Origin: Ruminococcaceae bacterium UBA2719
GTDB taxonomy: Bacteria; Bacillota; Clostridia; Oscillospirales; Acutalibacteraceae
Assembly (NCBI GenBank): GCA_002353935.1
Contig: DEKP01000019.1
Coordinates: 1 to 44,045 of the forward strand
Reading direction: 5' to 3'
DNA length: 44,045 bases
This document shows positions 25,551 through 34,014 of this stretch, piece by piece. A model generated the notes under the pieces. It did no database searches and was not told the origin of the DNA. It worked only from the letters and a program-made list of their open reading frames with translations. How positions within the stretch are numbered: position 1 is the first letter of the stretch; each line of letters begins with the position of its first letter. Position numbers and translations under genes: made by a program.

Positions 25551-26108
25551 ATGATTTCAGCTGGCGATTTCAGAAACGGCGTTACATTTGAGATGGATGG
25601 ACAGGTTGTTTCTATTATCGAATTTCAACACGTTAAACCGGGAAAAGGCGCTGCTTTTGTAAGAACAAAAATCAGAAACGTTATTACCGGCGCAGTAGTT
25701 GAAAAAACTTTTAACCCTAATGATAAATATCCGACTGCATATATAGAGAGACGTGATATGGAGTATAGCTATAACGACGGAGATCTATATTATTTTATGG
25801 ATACTGAGACATGGGAGCAGATTCCGATCAATAAGAGTGTGTTATCGGATTCTTTTAAGTTTGTTAAAGAGAATATGACCTGTAAGGTTTTGTCATACAA
25901 GGGTAACGTGTTTGGTGTAGAGGCTCCAAACTTTGTAGAGTTGCAGGTAACACAGACTGATCCCGGCTTTGCAGGTAATACAGCTACTAATGCAACAAAA
26001 CCGGCTACATTGGAAACCGGCGCTGAGATTAAGGTTCCGCTGTTTATTGAAGAAGGCGAAATGATACAAATTGATACTCGTACAGGCGAGTATCTCGGCA
26101 GAGCTTAA
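25551..26108 (+). CDS. efp: Elongation factor P
   Basis: EF-P relieves ribosome stalling at polyproline. All three domains are present in 185 residues: an N-terminal KOW-like domain with Lys32 at the tip loop (KPGKGAAF), a middle OB domain and a C-terminal OB domain ending IQIDTRTGEYLGRA. The frame opens at a GTG at 25536 that is part of the SD (GGAGG at 25538-25542). ATG at 25551 gives the canonical MISAGDFRNG start with 8-nt spacing. The tip Lys suggests function without beta-lysylation or with a Bacillus-type modification. The modifying genes are not in this window. Confidence 0.97.
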   Translation: MISAGDFRNGVTFEMDGQVVSIIEFQHVKPGKGAAFVRTKIRNVITGAVVEKTFNPNDKYPTAYIERRDMEYSYNDGDLYYFMDTETWEQIPINKSVLSDSFKFVKENMTCKVLSYKGNVFGVEAPNFVELQVTQTDPGFAGNTATNATKPATLETGAEIKVPLFIEEGEMIQIDTRTGEYLGRA

Positions 26109-26119
26109 GGAGTGTTTTT

Positions 26120-26566
26120 ATGACTTTAAGTGAGAAAATTTCTTATATTAAGGGACTGAAAGACGGTCTTAAATTAAATGAAGAAAAAGACGAGATTAAA
26201 ATACTAAATGCTGTTATAGACGTTCTTGATGATATTGCTTACAGTGTCGAGAATTTAGATGGCAAATATGATGAGCTTTCTGATTTGGTAGACGAAATCG
26301 ATGAGGATCTCGGCGAATTAGAAGCTGATTTTTATGATGATTGCGATTGTTGTGACTTTGACGATTGTGATGATGCGCTATATGAAGTAACATGCGGCAA
26401 GTGTGGTGAAACAATTTGCGTTGACGAAGACACTTTGCTTGAAGGAGAGATAGAGTGTCCTGAGTGCGGCGAGCTTCTTGAATTTGATTTTTCAGAGCTT
26501 TGCGATCATGATGCTGACTGCGACTGTGGCTGCAATGACTTTGCTGATGAAGATTTGATGTCGTAA
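26120..26566 (+). CDS. CD1247-type Cys/Asp-rich zinc-ribbon protein
   Basis: A 148-residue protein of unknown function resembling the CD1247 N-terminal-domain family of Clostridia. Residues 1-70 are helical and acidic (start MTLSEKISYIKGLKDGL). From residue 75 on there are 13 Cys. These include a zinc-ribbon arrangement, CGKC (92-95) with CPEC (113-116), and two extra Cys/Asp clusters: DDCDCCDFDDC (about 73-83) and CDHDADCDCGC (about 128-138). It follows efp by 11 nt with an AGGAG SD and so is probably cotranscribed. A metal-binding role is suggested by composition only. A terminator lies just downstream. Confidence 0.75.
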   Translation: MTLSEKISYIKGLKDGLKLNEEKDEIKILNAVIDVLDDIAYSVENLDGKYDELSDLVDEIDEDLGELEADFYDDCDCCDFDDCDDALYEVTCGKCGETICVDEDTLLEGEIECPECGELLEFDFSELCDHDADCDCGCNDFADEDLMS

Positions 26567-26594
26567 TTCAATATTATAAAGATTAACATTTTTG

Positions 26595-26630
26595 CACCTC
26601 TCGGATAGTATATCCAAGGGGTGTTTTTTT
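26595..26630 (+). terminator. Terminator or attenuator overlapping the yunB ribosome binding site
   Basis: CACCTCTCGGATA (26595-26607) pairs with TATCCAAGGGGTG (26611-26623) around a 3-nt loop, with one C-A mismatch and one G-T pair, and is followed by seven T (26624-26630). It closes the efp unit. The 3' arm contains AAGGGG, the apparent SD of yunB, and the last two T belong to its TTG start codon. Confidence 0.85.
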
Positions 26631-27279
26631 GCTTTCTAAAAAGAAACTTAGTCCGCTACATAAAAAAATCAGACGTTATATAATAGCTTTAATTTCTGTT
26701 CTGTTAGCTTTTCTTGTTTATTTTGAGCTTACAGTAAAGACACAGTTGATTAATATTATAATAAGCGAGCTTGAAACGCTGGCTCAAACATCAATAAATG
26801 ATTCTGTACAAGATTATTTATTATCAAATAGTGATGCGTCAGATAAGCTGATTTGTATTACATATGACGAATCCGGTACGGTGAAATCTATAAAAGAAAA
26901 TATTTATTATGTGAATTTGGCCAAAACTCAGATTTCTGAATCAGCCCAGAAAAAGATTGACGATTTCACAAAAAACAACGGCATTTCCACGCAGCTCGGA
27001 AGTTTTACGGGATTGGTGATATTTACAAATTTCGGCCCTGATGTTTATATAAAGGTAGACAGTGAACAAACAGTTTTTTGTGAGTTTGAAAGTAAGTTTG
27101 AATCCGCAGGGCTGAATCAAACTATTCATCATATTATTTTAAATACCAAGGCGCAAATAAGTGTATATAATCCGTTTAGGATTAATCCTCCGATAGTTGT
27201 AACCAGTTCTTATGAAATAGCTCAAACGGTTATTGTCGGTGCGGTTCCTCCGGGTTACAGTGGTCTGCTGCAATATTGA
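26629..27279 (+). CDS. yunB: Sporulation protein YunB
   Basis: A 216-residue membrane-anchored protein matching the YunB family: a short basic N terminus, one hydrophobic segment (about 18-36), then an extracytoplasmic domain. The family-type C-terminal stretches are LNQTIHHIILN, INPPIVVTSSYEIAQTV and VIVGAVPPGYSGL. YunB is a mother-cell (sigma-E controlled in Bacillus) sporulation protein of unclear mechanism. The start is TTG at 26629. No ATG, GTG or other TTG lies in the first 20 codons. AAGGGG at 26616-26621 is 7 nt upstream but sits inside a terminator stem. I could not identify a sigma-E promoter. Confidence 0.85.
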   Translation: MLSKKKLSPLHKKIRRYIIALISVLLAFLVYFELTVKTQLINIIISELETLAQTSINDSVQDYLLSNSDASDKLICITYDESGTVKSIKENIYYVNLAKTQISESAQKKIDDFTKNNGISTQLGSFTGLVIFTNFGPDVYIKVDSEQTVFCEFESKFESAGLNQTIHHIILNTKAQISVYNPFRINPPIVVTSSYEIAQTVIVGAVPPGYSGLLQY

Positions 27280-27334
27280 TTTTTGTATCAAACTAATTTG
27301 AATGTTTAATTTCAGCTTTTATCTTAAAAATGTA

Positions 27335-27363
27335 TTGAAATGAAATAGATATTGTGGTACAAT
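27335..27363 (+). promoter_or_regulatory. Probable sigma-A promoter for miaB
   Basis: TTGAAA (27335-27340) and TACAAT (27358-27363), 17-bp spacer. The predicted start at about 27370 lies downstream of the ATG at 27352 and upstream of the GTG at 27397. It therefore also supports the later miaB start. Confidence 0.7.
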
Positions 27364-27396
27364 ACTATAGATAATACAAAATTTGGGGGCTATAGC

Positions 27397-28809
27397 GTGA
27401 TTCAAACCGAAACAGCAAAAGAACTTGAGCTCAGCTCACAAGAATATCTGAAACTTGTATCTCAAATAATGAGTATAAGAAAGCGCTCCGATGTGCCTAA
27501 GGCTTATGTTAGAACTTACGGTTGTCAACAGAATATTTCTGACAGTGAAATGATAAAAGGTATGCTTTCACAGGCGGGATACTCTTTTACTGATAATGCA
27601 GAAGAAGCTGATTTTATATTGTTCAATACTTGCGCGGTTAGAGAACACGCAGAGGATAGAGTGTTTGGTAACGTAGGTGCGCTGAAAAATTTAAAAAGAC
27701 GCCATCCTCAGGTGTTGATAGCTTTATGCGGATGCATGATGGAACAAGAACATGTGGCTAAACGTATACACGACAGCTTTCCTTTTGTAGGTCTTGTTTT
27801 TGGCACACATTGCTTGCATGAATTTCCTAAATTGTTATATAAAAGTTTAGTGGACGGCAAAAGAATTTTTCTCAGAGACAATGATGATCTATGTGTTCAC
27901 GAGGGGATAAAAACCCTGCGTGACGGATCGTTTAAGGGCTTTATCCCAATTATGTACGGTTGCGATAATTTTTGTTCTTATTGTATTGTTCCTTATGTAA
28001 GGGGGAGAGAACGAAGCAGACGACCGGAGATTATCATAAACGAAGCTAGAGATATGATCTTATCCGGATATAAGGATATCACGCTTTTAGGTCAGAACGT
28101 TAATTCTTACGGTAAAGGTCTTGATTGTGATATTAACTTTGCAAAACTACTTAGAGAGATTGACAGCATAGACGGCGATTATTGGCTAAGATTTATGACC
28201 TCGCATCCAAAAGACTGTTCAAAAGAACTGCTAGATACTATCGCTTCGAGCCGGCATATTAGCTTGCATCTGCATCTGCCGTTTCAATCAGGATCAAATA
28301 GAATATTAAAGCTTATGAATCGTCATTATACTCGCGAAAAATATCTTGAGATTATAAACTACGCTAAAGAAAAAATTCCGGATATTTCAATTACCAGCGA
28401 TATCATAGTGGGCTTTCCCGGAGAAACGTATGAAGATTTTAAACAGACTTTGTCATTAGTAGAAGAGGTGGGTTTTACTTCATTGTTTACTTTTATTTAT
28501 TCCAAACGTAACGGGACGCCTGCGGCTAAAATGGACGACCCTATATCGGCTGAAGAAAAATCCAAATGGTTTTCTGAACTTTTAAAAACTCAGGAAAAAA
28601 TTGCTTCAAAACGCTGTGCCTCTATGGTTGGAAAAACAGAAAAAGTTTTAGTAGAGGAAAAATCAAAAAAAGAAGGTTTCCTCTGCGCAAGGACAAGCGG
28701 TAATATTATTGTTGAGTTTTTAGGAGACGAGTCGCTTATAGGAACATTTCAAAATGTAAAAATTTCAAAGGCCCGCAACTGGGTGTTGCAGGGTGAATTG
28801 ATAAAATAA
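27397..28809 (+). CDS. miaB: tRNA-2-methylthio-N6-dimethylallyladenosine synthase MiaB
   Basis: A radical SAM methylthiotransferase making ms2i6A37 from i6A37. The N-terminal UPF0004 domain has its three cluster Cys in TYGCQQNISDSE, FNTCAVREHAEDR and LCGCMMEQ. The radical SAM motif is YGCDNFCSYCIVPYVRGRE, and a TRAM domain ends the protein. The open frame begins at 27352, but that lies before the predicted transcription start. GTG at 27397, preceded by TTGGGGGC, gives 470 residues and is preferred. It heads the miaB-ylbF-mutS-mutL-miaA block, which supplies both enzymes of A37 hypermodification (MiaA acts first). Confidence 0.96.
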   Translation: MIQTETAKELELSSQEYLKLVSQIMSIRKRSDVPKAYVRTYGCQQNISDSEMIKGMLSQAGYSFTDNAEEADFILFNTCAVREHAEDRVFGNVGALKNLKRRHPQVLIALCGCMMEQEHVAKRIHDSFPFVGLVFGTHCLHEFPKLLYKSLVDGKRIFLRDNDDLCVHEGIKTLRDGSFKGFIPIMYGCDNFCSYCIVPYVRGRERSRRPEIIINEARDMILSGYKDITLLGQNVNSYGKGLDCDINFAKLLREIDSIDGDYWLRFMTSHPKDCSKELLDTIASSRHISLHLHLPFQSGSNRILKLMNRHYTREKYLEIINYAKEKIPDISITSDIIVGFPGETYEDFKQTLSLVEEVGFTSLFTFIYSKRNGTPAAKMDDPISAEEKSKWFSELLKTQEKIASKRCASMVGKTEKVLVEEKSKKEGFLCARTSGNIIVEFLGDESLIGTFQNVKISKARNWVLQGELIK

Positions 28810-28826
28810 AAAGGAGATTATATATT

Positions 28827-29231
28827 ATGGATATTATTAAAATGGCTAGAGAAATCGGACACGCAATTCAGGATGAAAAGGTATATAAAGATTTACAAAC
28901 AGCTAAAGTGAACGCTGATAATGATGAAATTTTGCAGAATTTGATTGGTGAATTCAACTTGAAGCGTATGGCTATTAATAACGAAGCTTCAAAAGCCGAA
29001 AGAAGCGAAGAAAAACTTAAAGAATTAAACGACGAAATGCGTTCATCTTATTCTCAGATCATGTCTAATGAAAATATGATAAATTATAACGAGGCAAAAA
29101 CTCAGCTCGATACTTTGTTGCAAAGAGTACTTGCTATAATTAATCAGTCTGCGCAGGGTGAAGATCCCGACACTACGGACTTTTCTTCTGACTGTACACA
29201 CGACTGTTCAACTTGCGGCGGCTGCCATTAA
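28827..29231 (+). CDS. YlbF/YmcA family protein with Cys-rich tail
   Basis: A 134-residue, mostly helical protein of the Com_YlbF family. In Bacillus the YlbF-YmcA-YaaT complex carries iron-sulfur clusters and promotes RNase Y-dependent mRNA maturation and development. Helices occupy about 1-108. The C terminus ends in C123-x3-C127-x2-C130-x2-C133-H134, a plausible metal or cluster site. Position right after miaB matches ymcB-ymcA (miaB-ymcA) of Bacillus before mutSL. AAAGGAG serves as SD. Whether this is the YlbF or the YmcA equivalent cannot be decided from the sequence. Confidence 0.85.
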   Translation: MDIIKMAREIGHAIQDEKVYKDLQTAKVNADNDEILQNLIGEFNLKRMAINNEASKAERSEEKLKELNDEMRSSYSQIMSNENMINYNEAKTQLDTLLQRVLAIINQSAQGEDPDTTDFSSDCTHDCSTCGGCH

Positions 29232-29346
29232 TTTAATGGGCTCAACTTGAGTTGGCGGACAATAAATATTTGAAAATTTTTAATTTAATTTTGAATTATC
29301 AAAAGCGTAATCGACTGACAAAATTTGGTCACTAAGGGGTATTGAT

Positions 29347-31974
29347 ATGGCTGATTTTTCGCCAATGATGAAACAGTATTTTAATATAAAAGAAAAAAAT
29401 AAAGACAGCATTTTGTTTTTTAGACTCGGTGATTTTTACGAGATGTTTTTTGAAGACGCAAAACTTGCGTCAAAAGAACTGGAGCTTACTTTAACCGGCA
29501 GAGACTGTGGTCAAGATGAGCGTGCGCCTATGTGCGGAGTACCGTTTCATTCTGCTGATAGCTATATTGCGCGCCTTGTTGCAAAGGGTTATAAGGTAGC
29601 TATCTGTGAACAAACCGAAGACCCCGAAACTGCCAAAGGGCTGGTTAGCCGCGATATTATTCGAGTCATAACGCCCGGCACAGTTATGGAGAGCAGTATG
29701 CTCGACGAGAGTGTCAATAACTATATCTGCTCTGTTTACAGTGAAGAAAATTATCTTGGAGTCGCTTTTTGCGATATTTCTACAGGACAATTATCAGTTA
29801 TTGAATTAAGCAAAGAAAATTCCATATTAGAACTAAAAAACCAATTAACTTCATATTCCCCCAAAGAAATTTTGCTTTCGGGAGGCATGAAAGATAATGA
29901 TGAGATAAAAAACTTTGTAAAAGATAAATTCAATTGTGCTGTTGTTTGTGAAGATGACACAGGGTATATAGATTGTTTACAGACTGCAAGAACTCAGTTT
30001 GGTGACGAAAAGATAGAGTTTATCAAAGACAAAAAGGAACTTGTTATTTGTATATCTGTGCTGATTAATTATCTTAAAGAAACTCAGATAACAGGTTTGG
30101 AACGTATTGATAATATTGAGCTATTTAATAAAGATCAGTTTATGAAACTCGATTTCAATACAAGAAGAAACCTTGAACTTACTCAAACTATGCTAACTAA
30201 AGAGAAAAAACATTCTCTTTTATGGGTTCTTGATAAAACAAAAACAGCAATGGGAAAACGCCTCATCCGGTATTGGCTTGAGCATCCTCTAATGAGCGTT
30301 GCACGTATAACTAAACGGCAAAATGCGGTATCGGAGCTTGTTAATGATACGGTAAACAGACTCGAGCTTTCTGCGCTGCTTGTCGGTATTTTTGATATCG
30401 AGCGACTTATGACAAGAGTTGTTTACGGCTCTGCAAACGCAAGAGAACTCAGGTCTCTTTGTGCCGCTTTTGAAAATCTTCCGCAAATATCACAACAAAT
30501 TTATGCGTGCAAGGCTTCTGTTCTCAAGGATATTTATAAGGAACTTGATACGCTGGAGGATATTCACGAGCTTATTAATTCAGCTATTGTTGATGATCCG
30601 CCGTTTTCTGCAAGAGAAGGCGGCATGATAAAAAAAGGCTATTCAAAAGAGCTTGATGAAATCAGCACCGATATGGATGATTCTACAACGCTGCTTGCAA
30701 AAATTGAATTGCAGCAAAAAGAGCAAACCGGCATTCCAAAATTAAAAGTAGGATATAACCGTGTCTTTGGATATTATATCGAGGTTACAAATTCATACAA
30801 GCACTTGGTTCCCGACACTTACATAAGAAAACAAACGCTTACAAACTGCGAGAGATATATAACTCAAGAGTTAAAGGAATTAGAAAGAAGAATTTTATCG
30901 TCAAAGGATAGGGCGGTTGCGCTTGAATATGAAATTTTCAGTAATATTCGCAATACGGTTGCATCCAGTCTTGATAGGATAGAAAAAACTGCCAAAGCAA
31001 TAGCAAAGCTTGATGTTTTAGTCTCGCTTGCAAATGTTGCCAGCGATAACAGGTACACTCAACCAACGGTGGATTTATCATCTAAGATTATTCTAAAAGA
31101 CAGCAGACATCCTGTTGTTGAGGTTCTGCTAAATAATGCGATGTTTGTGCCTAATGACGTTATGCTTGATTCTGAAAATAATCGTATAGCGATAATTACC
31201 GGACCTAATATGGCAGGAAAATCTACTTATATGCGCCAAGTAGCGCTTATTGTGCTGATGGCTCAGATGGGTAGTTTTGTACCTGCATCATATGCCCAAA
31301 TTGGTATAGTAGACAGTATTTTTACCCGTGTCGGAGCGTCTGATGATTTGGCTTCGGGGCAGTCAACTTTTATGGTTGAAATGAACGAAGTTGCTAATAT
31401 TGTAAAAAATGCTACTAAGAACAGTCTGTTGATTTTAGATGAGATTGGCAGAGGGACGTCTACATATGATGGTATGAGCATTGCACAGGCGGTGCTTGAA
31501 TATGTTGCTGATAAAAAAAGACTGGGTTCAAAAGCGTTGTTTGCAACCCATTATCATGAGCTGACAGCTATGGAAGAACAGCTTGATGGAGTAAAAAATT
31601 ATAATATATCTGTCAAAAAGCGTGGTGATGAAATAACCTTTTTGCGCAGAATTGTCCCCGGCGGCGCTGATGACAGCTATGGTATACAGGTAGCAAAACT
31701 TGCGGGCATACCTGATAGTATAATAAAACGTGCCAAAGAGGTTTTAAAAGATTTGATCAATTCCCATTCTACGGAGAATGCGAGTATATTAAAAAATAAA
31801 ACAGATAACCAAACAGATGATATTTTAAGTAGCATCGATTCAAACACTCAGCTTAACCTTATCAATAACGACAACTCAGTGATAGCTGAAAAACTTAAGA
31901 ATACAGATGTTAATACATTAACGCCTATTGAAGCTATGAATTTATTATATGAATTAAAAAGTCTTGTAGATTAA
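29347..31974 (+). CDS. mutS: DNA mismatch repair protein MutS
   Basis: An 875-residue mismatch-recognition ATPase. The N-terminal mismatch-binding domain has the Phe-x-Glu wedge in LGDFYEMFFEDA. Connector, lever and clamp domains follow. The ATPase shows Walker A GPNMAGKSTYMRQ (about 619) and Walker B LLILDEIGRGTSTYDG (about 694-709), with ATHYHEL. The C-terminal helix-turn-helix dimerisation region follows. AAGGGG (29334-29339) precedes the ATG. A 115-nt gap separates it from the ylbF-like gene, with no promoter I can defend. mutL follows after 23 nt. Confidence 0.98.
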   Translation: MADFSPMMKQYFNIKEKNKDSILFFRLGDFYEMFFEDAKLASKELELTLTGRDCGQDERAPMCGVPFHSADSYIARLVAKGYKVAICEQTEDPETAKGLVSRDIIRVITPGTVMESSMLDESVNNYICSVYSEENYLGVAFCDISTGQLSVIELSKENSILELKNQLTSYSPKEILLSGGMKDNDEIKNFVKDKFNCAVVCEDDTGYIDCLQTARTQFGDEKIEFIKDKKELVICISVLINYLKETQITGLERIDNIELFNKDQFMKLDFNTRRNLELTQTMLTKEKKHSLLWVLDKTKTAMGKRLIRYWLEHPLMSVARITKRQNAVSELVNDTVNRLELSALLVGIFDIERLMTRVVYGSANARELRSLCAAFENLPQISQQIYACKASVLKDIYKELDTLEDIHELINSAIVDDPPFSAREGGMIKKGYSKELDEISTDMDDSTTLLAKIELQQKEQTGIPKLKVGYNRVFGYYIEVTNSYKHLVPDTYIRKQTLTNCERYITQELKELERRILSSKDRAVALEYEIFSNIRNTVASSLDRIEKTAKAIAKLDVLVSLANVASDNRYTQPTVDLSSKIILKDSRHPVVEVLLNNAMFVPNDVMLDSENNRIAIITGPNMAGKSTYMRQVALIVLMAQMGSFVPASYAQIGIVDSIFTRVGASDDLASGQSTFMVEMNEVANIVKNATKNSLLILDEIGRGTSTYDGMSIAQAVLEYVADKKRLGSKALFATHYHELTAMEEQLDGVKNYNISVKKRGDEITFLRRIVPGGADDSYGIQVAKLAGIPDSIIKRAKEVLKDLINSHSTENASILKNKTDNQTDDILSSIDSNTQLNLINNDNSVIAEKLKNTDVNTLTPIEAMNLLYELKSLVD

Positions 31975-31997
31975 TAAAAGAAAGAGGGTGAACGTAT

Positions 31998-34013
31998 ATG
32001 GGTAAAATTAATGTTCTTGATAAACATGTCGCAGAGCTTATTGCAGCCGGAGAGGTGGTAGAAAGACCGGCGTCGGTTATTAAAGAGCTAGTTGAGAATT
32101 CAATAGATGCAGGAGCTACTTCAATCACTATAGAAATAAAGAACGGCGGCGTTACCTTTATGCGTGTCGCCGATAACGGATCGGGAATATTAAAAGATGA
32201 TATAAGAGTAGCTTTTATACGCCACGCTACAAGTAAAGTGTTTGATGAGAACGACTTAAATAATATTTCCACCTTAGGTTTTAGAGGAGAAGCGCTTGCA
32301 TCGATTTCATCTGTATCTCATTTAGAGCTTATTACAAAGGTTCCAAGTGAAGATACGGGCACAAGATATGTTGTCTCAGGCGGAGAAGAGATGTCTTTTG
32401 ATGAAGTCGGTTGCCCTAACGGTACGACATTTATTATAAGGGATTTATTTTATAACGTTCCTGCCCGTGCTAAATTTTTAAAGACAGATTTATCAGAGGG
32501 GAACGCTGTATCTAACGTAGTTGACAAAATAGCCCTTTCTCATCCTGAAGTATCAATAACTTATATAAAAGATTCTAAGCAAATGTTAAAAACATCCGGA
32601 GACGGCAAGCTGATGTCGGCTATTTATTCAGTATACGGTAGAGAGTTTGCGTCAGGACTTATACCGGTAGAATATACTCTAAACGGAGTTTGTGTGTCGG
32701 GGTATATCTCCAAACCTGAGTTTGCAAGACCCAATCGCAATATGCAAAACTTTTTTATTAATAATCGGTTTGTTATTTGTAAAACAGCCATGGCTGCGCT
32801 ATCGGAAGCTTCAAAGGGCTCTGTGATGGTCGGAAAATTTTTATCTTGCGTTTTAAACATCGAACTGTCTTTTGAAGCTGTTGATGTTAACGTTCATCCG
32901 ACAAAACTTGAAGTTCGTTTTGTCAATGAAAGGCCGATTTTTGATGCGGTATATCACGCGGTAAAAACCGCATTACTTAATAAAGACAGCAGGATACAAG
33001 CTTCATTTTCTAATAAGAAGAGCGCTGTAAATCCTTTTGAATTAGCTAAAAAAGTTTTTAGAGAAATCGATATTGATGATAAAAACAAAAACTCACAAAT
33101 CCCTCAAATCAATAAAGAAAATTTTGAAAAGCAAACTGTTCAGAGAGTACGAGAAGCTCAAAGTATATCTGATACACAAAAAGACAGTAAACAAAAAAAC
33201 GCAGATGAACTTTTTGCTATGCTCGATAGTGATACAAAATACAACACTAATCAGAAAACAACTCAGTATAATGATAAAAGCGTTGATTTGAATTTAAGTT
33301 TATCCGATTACAGTCAACCGGTTATATATAAATCTGATTTTGATAAAAAATCGGATCTTCCTGTTGTTAAAGCTGAAGAAAACATAGCTGAAAACAAGCA
33401 GAATAATATTGAAGAATCTCAGGAACCGCTTATAGATATTGATGAAAACTACTATCAGTTTGTAGGAGAGGCTTTTAAGACTTACATAATAATCGAAAAG
33501 AATAAAGATGAGCTTTTGATTTTGGACAAGCACGCAGCACACGAACGTATTTTATTTGAAAAACTGAAAAAAGAAAAAGGCAACGGTTATTCTCAGATGC
33601 TTCTTGAACCTATAACTGTTTTGCTGGATAAAATCGATTATAACAGCGTTATTAATAATCTTGATGTATTTAACGATACAGGATTTGAAGTTGAAGATTT
33701 CGGCGGCGGTTCAGTTATCGTTCGTTCCGCTCCGCAGTTTTTAAGCTTTGAAGATATTGAGCCTACTGTAATTGAGATGGCTTCATATCTTACAGAAAAC
33801 CGAAAAGATATCAGATCTGAAAAAATGGAATGGATATATCACAATATAGCTTGTCGTGCGGCTATAAAAGCCGGCAATAAAAGCACTCAAAAGGAACTTG
33901 TTGATATAGCTAAAAGGGTTGAGAACGAAGATATCAGATATTGCCCTCACGGCAGACCTGTGTGTATAGTGATGAAAAAGCGTGAACTTGAAAAACAGTT
34001 CGGCAGGGTGTAA
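31998..34013 (+). CDS. mutL: DNA mismatch repair protein MutL (endonuclease type)
   Basis: A 671-residue GHKL ATPase. N-terminal motifs are KELVENSIDAGAT, VADNGSGI, LGFRGEALASI and FYNVPARAKFLK. A Ser/Lys/Gln-rich linker (about 340-475) leads to the C-terminal domain. That domain carries an endonuclease motif of the DQHA(x)2E(x)4E type in the variant DKHAAHERILFE (from about 510), plus ACRAAIKAG and CPHGRP. This predicts nicking activity, as in species without MutH. AGAGGGTGA gives the SD. The stop is 1 nt from the miaA ATG. Confidence 0.97.
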   Translation: MGKINVLDKHVAELIAAGEVVERPASVIKELVENSIDAGATSITIEIKNGGVTFMRVADNGSGILKDDIRVAFIRHATSKVFDENDLNNISTLGFRGEALASISSVSHLELITKVPSEDTGTRYVVSGGEEMSFDEVGCPNGTTFIIRDLFYNVPARAKFLKTDLSEGNAVSNVVDKIALSHPEVSITYIKDSKQMLKTSGDGKLMSAIYSVYGREFASGLIPVEYTLNGVCVSGYISKPEFARPNRNMQNFFINNRFVICKTAMAALSEASKGSVMVGKFLSCVLNIELSFEAVDVNVHPTKLEVRFVNERPIFDAVYHAVKTALLNKDSRIQASFSNKKSAVNPFELAKKVFREIDIDDKNKNSQIPQINKENFEKQTVQRVREAQSISDTQKDSKQKNADELFAMLDSDTKYNTNQKTTQYNDKSVDLNLSLSDYSQPVIYKSDFDKKSDLPVVKAEENIAENKQNNIEESQEPLIDIDENYYQFVGEAFKTYIIIEKNKDELLILDKHAAHERILFEKLKKEKGNGYSQMLLEPITVLLDKIDYNSVINNLDVFNDTGFEVEDFGGGSVIVRSAPQFLSFEDIEPTVIEMASYLTENRKDIRSEKMEWIYHNIACRAAIKAGNKSTQKELVDIAKRVENEDIRYCPHGRPVCIVMKKRELEKQFGRV

Positions 34014-34014
34014 T

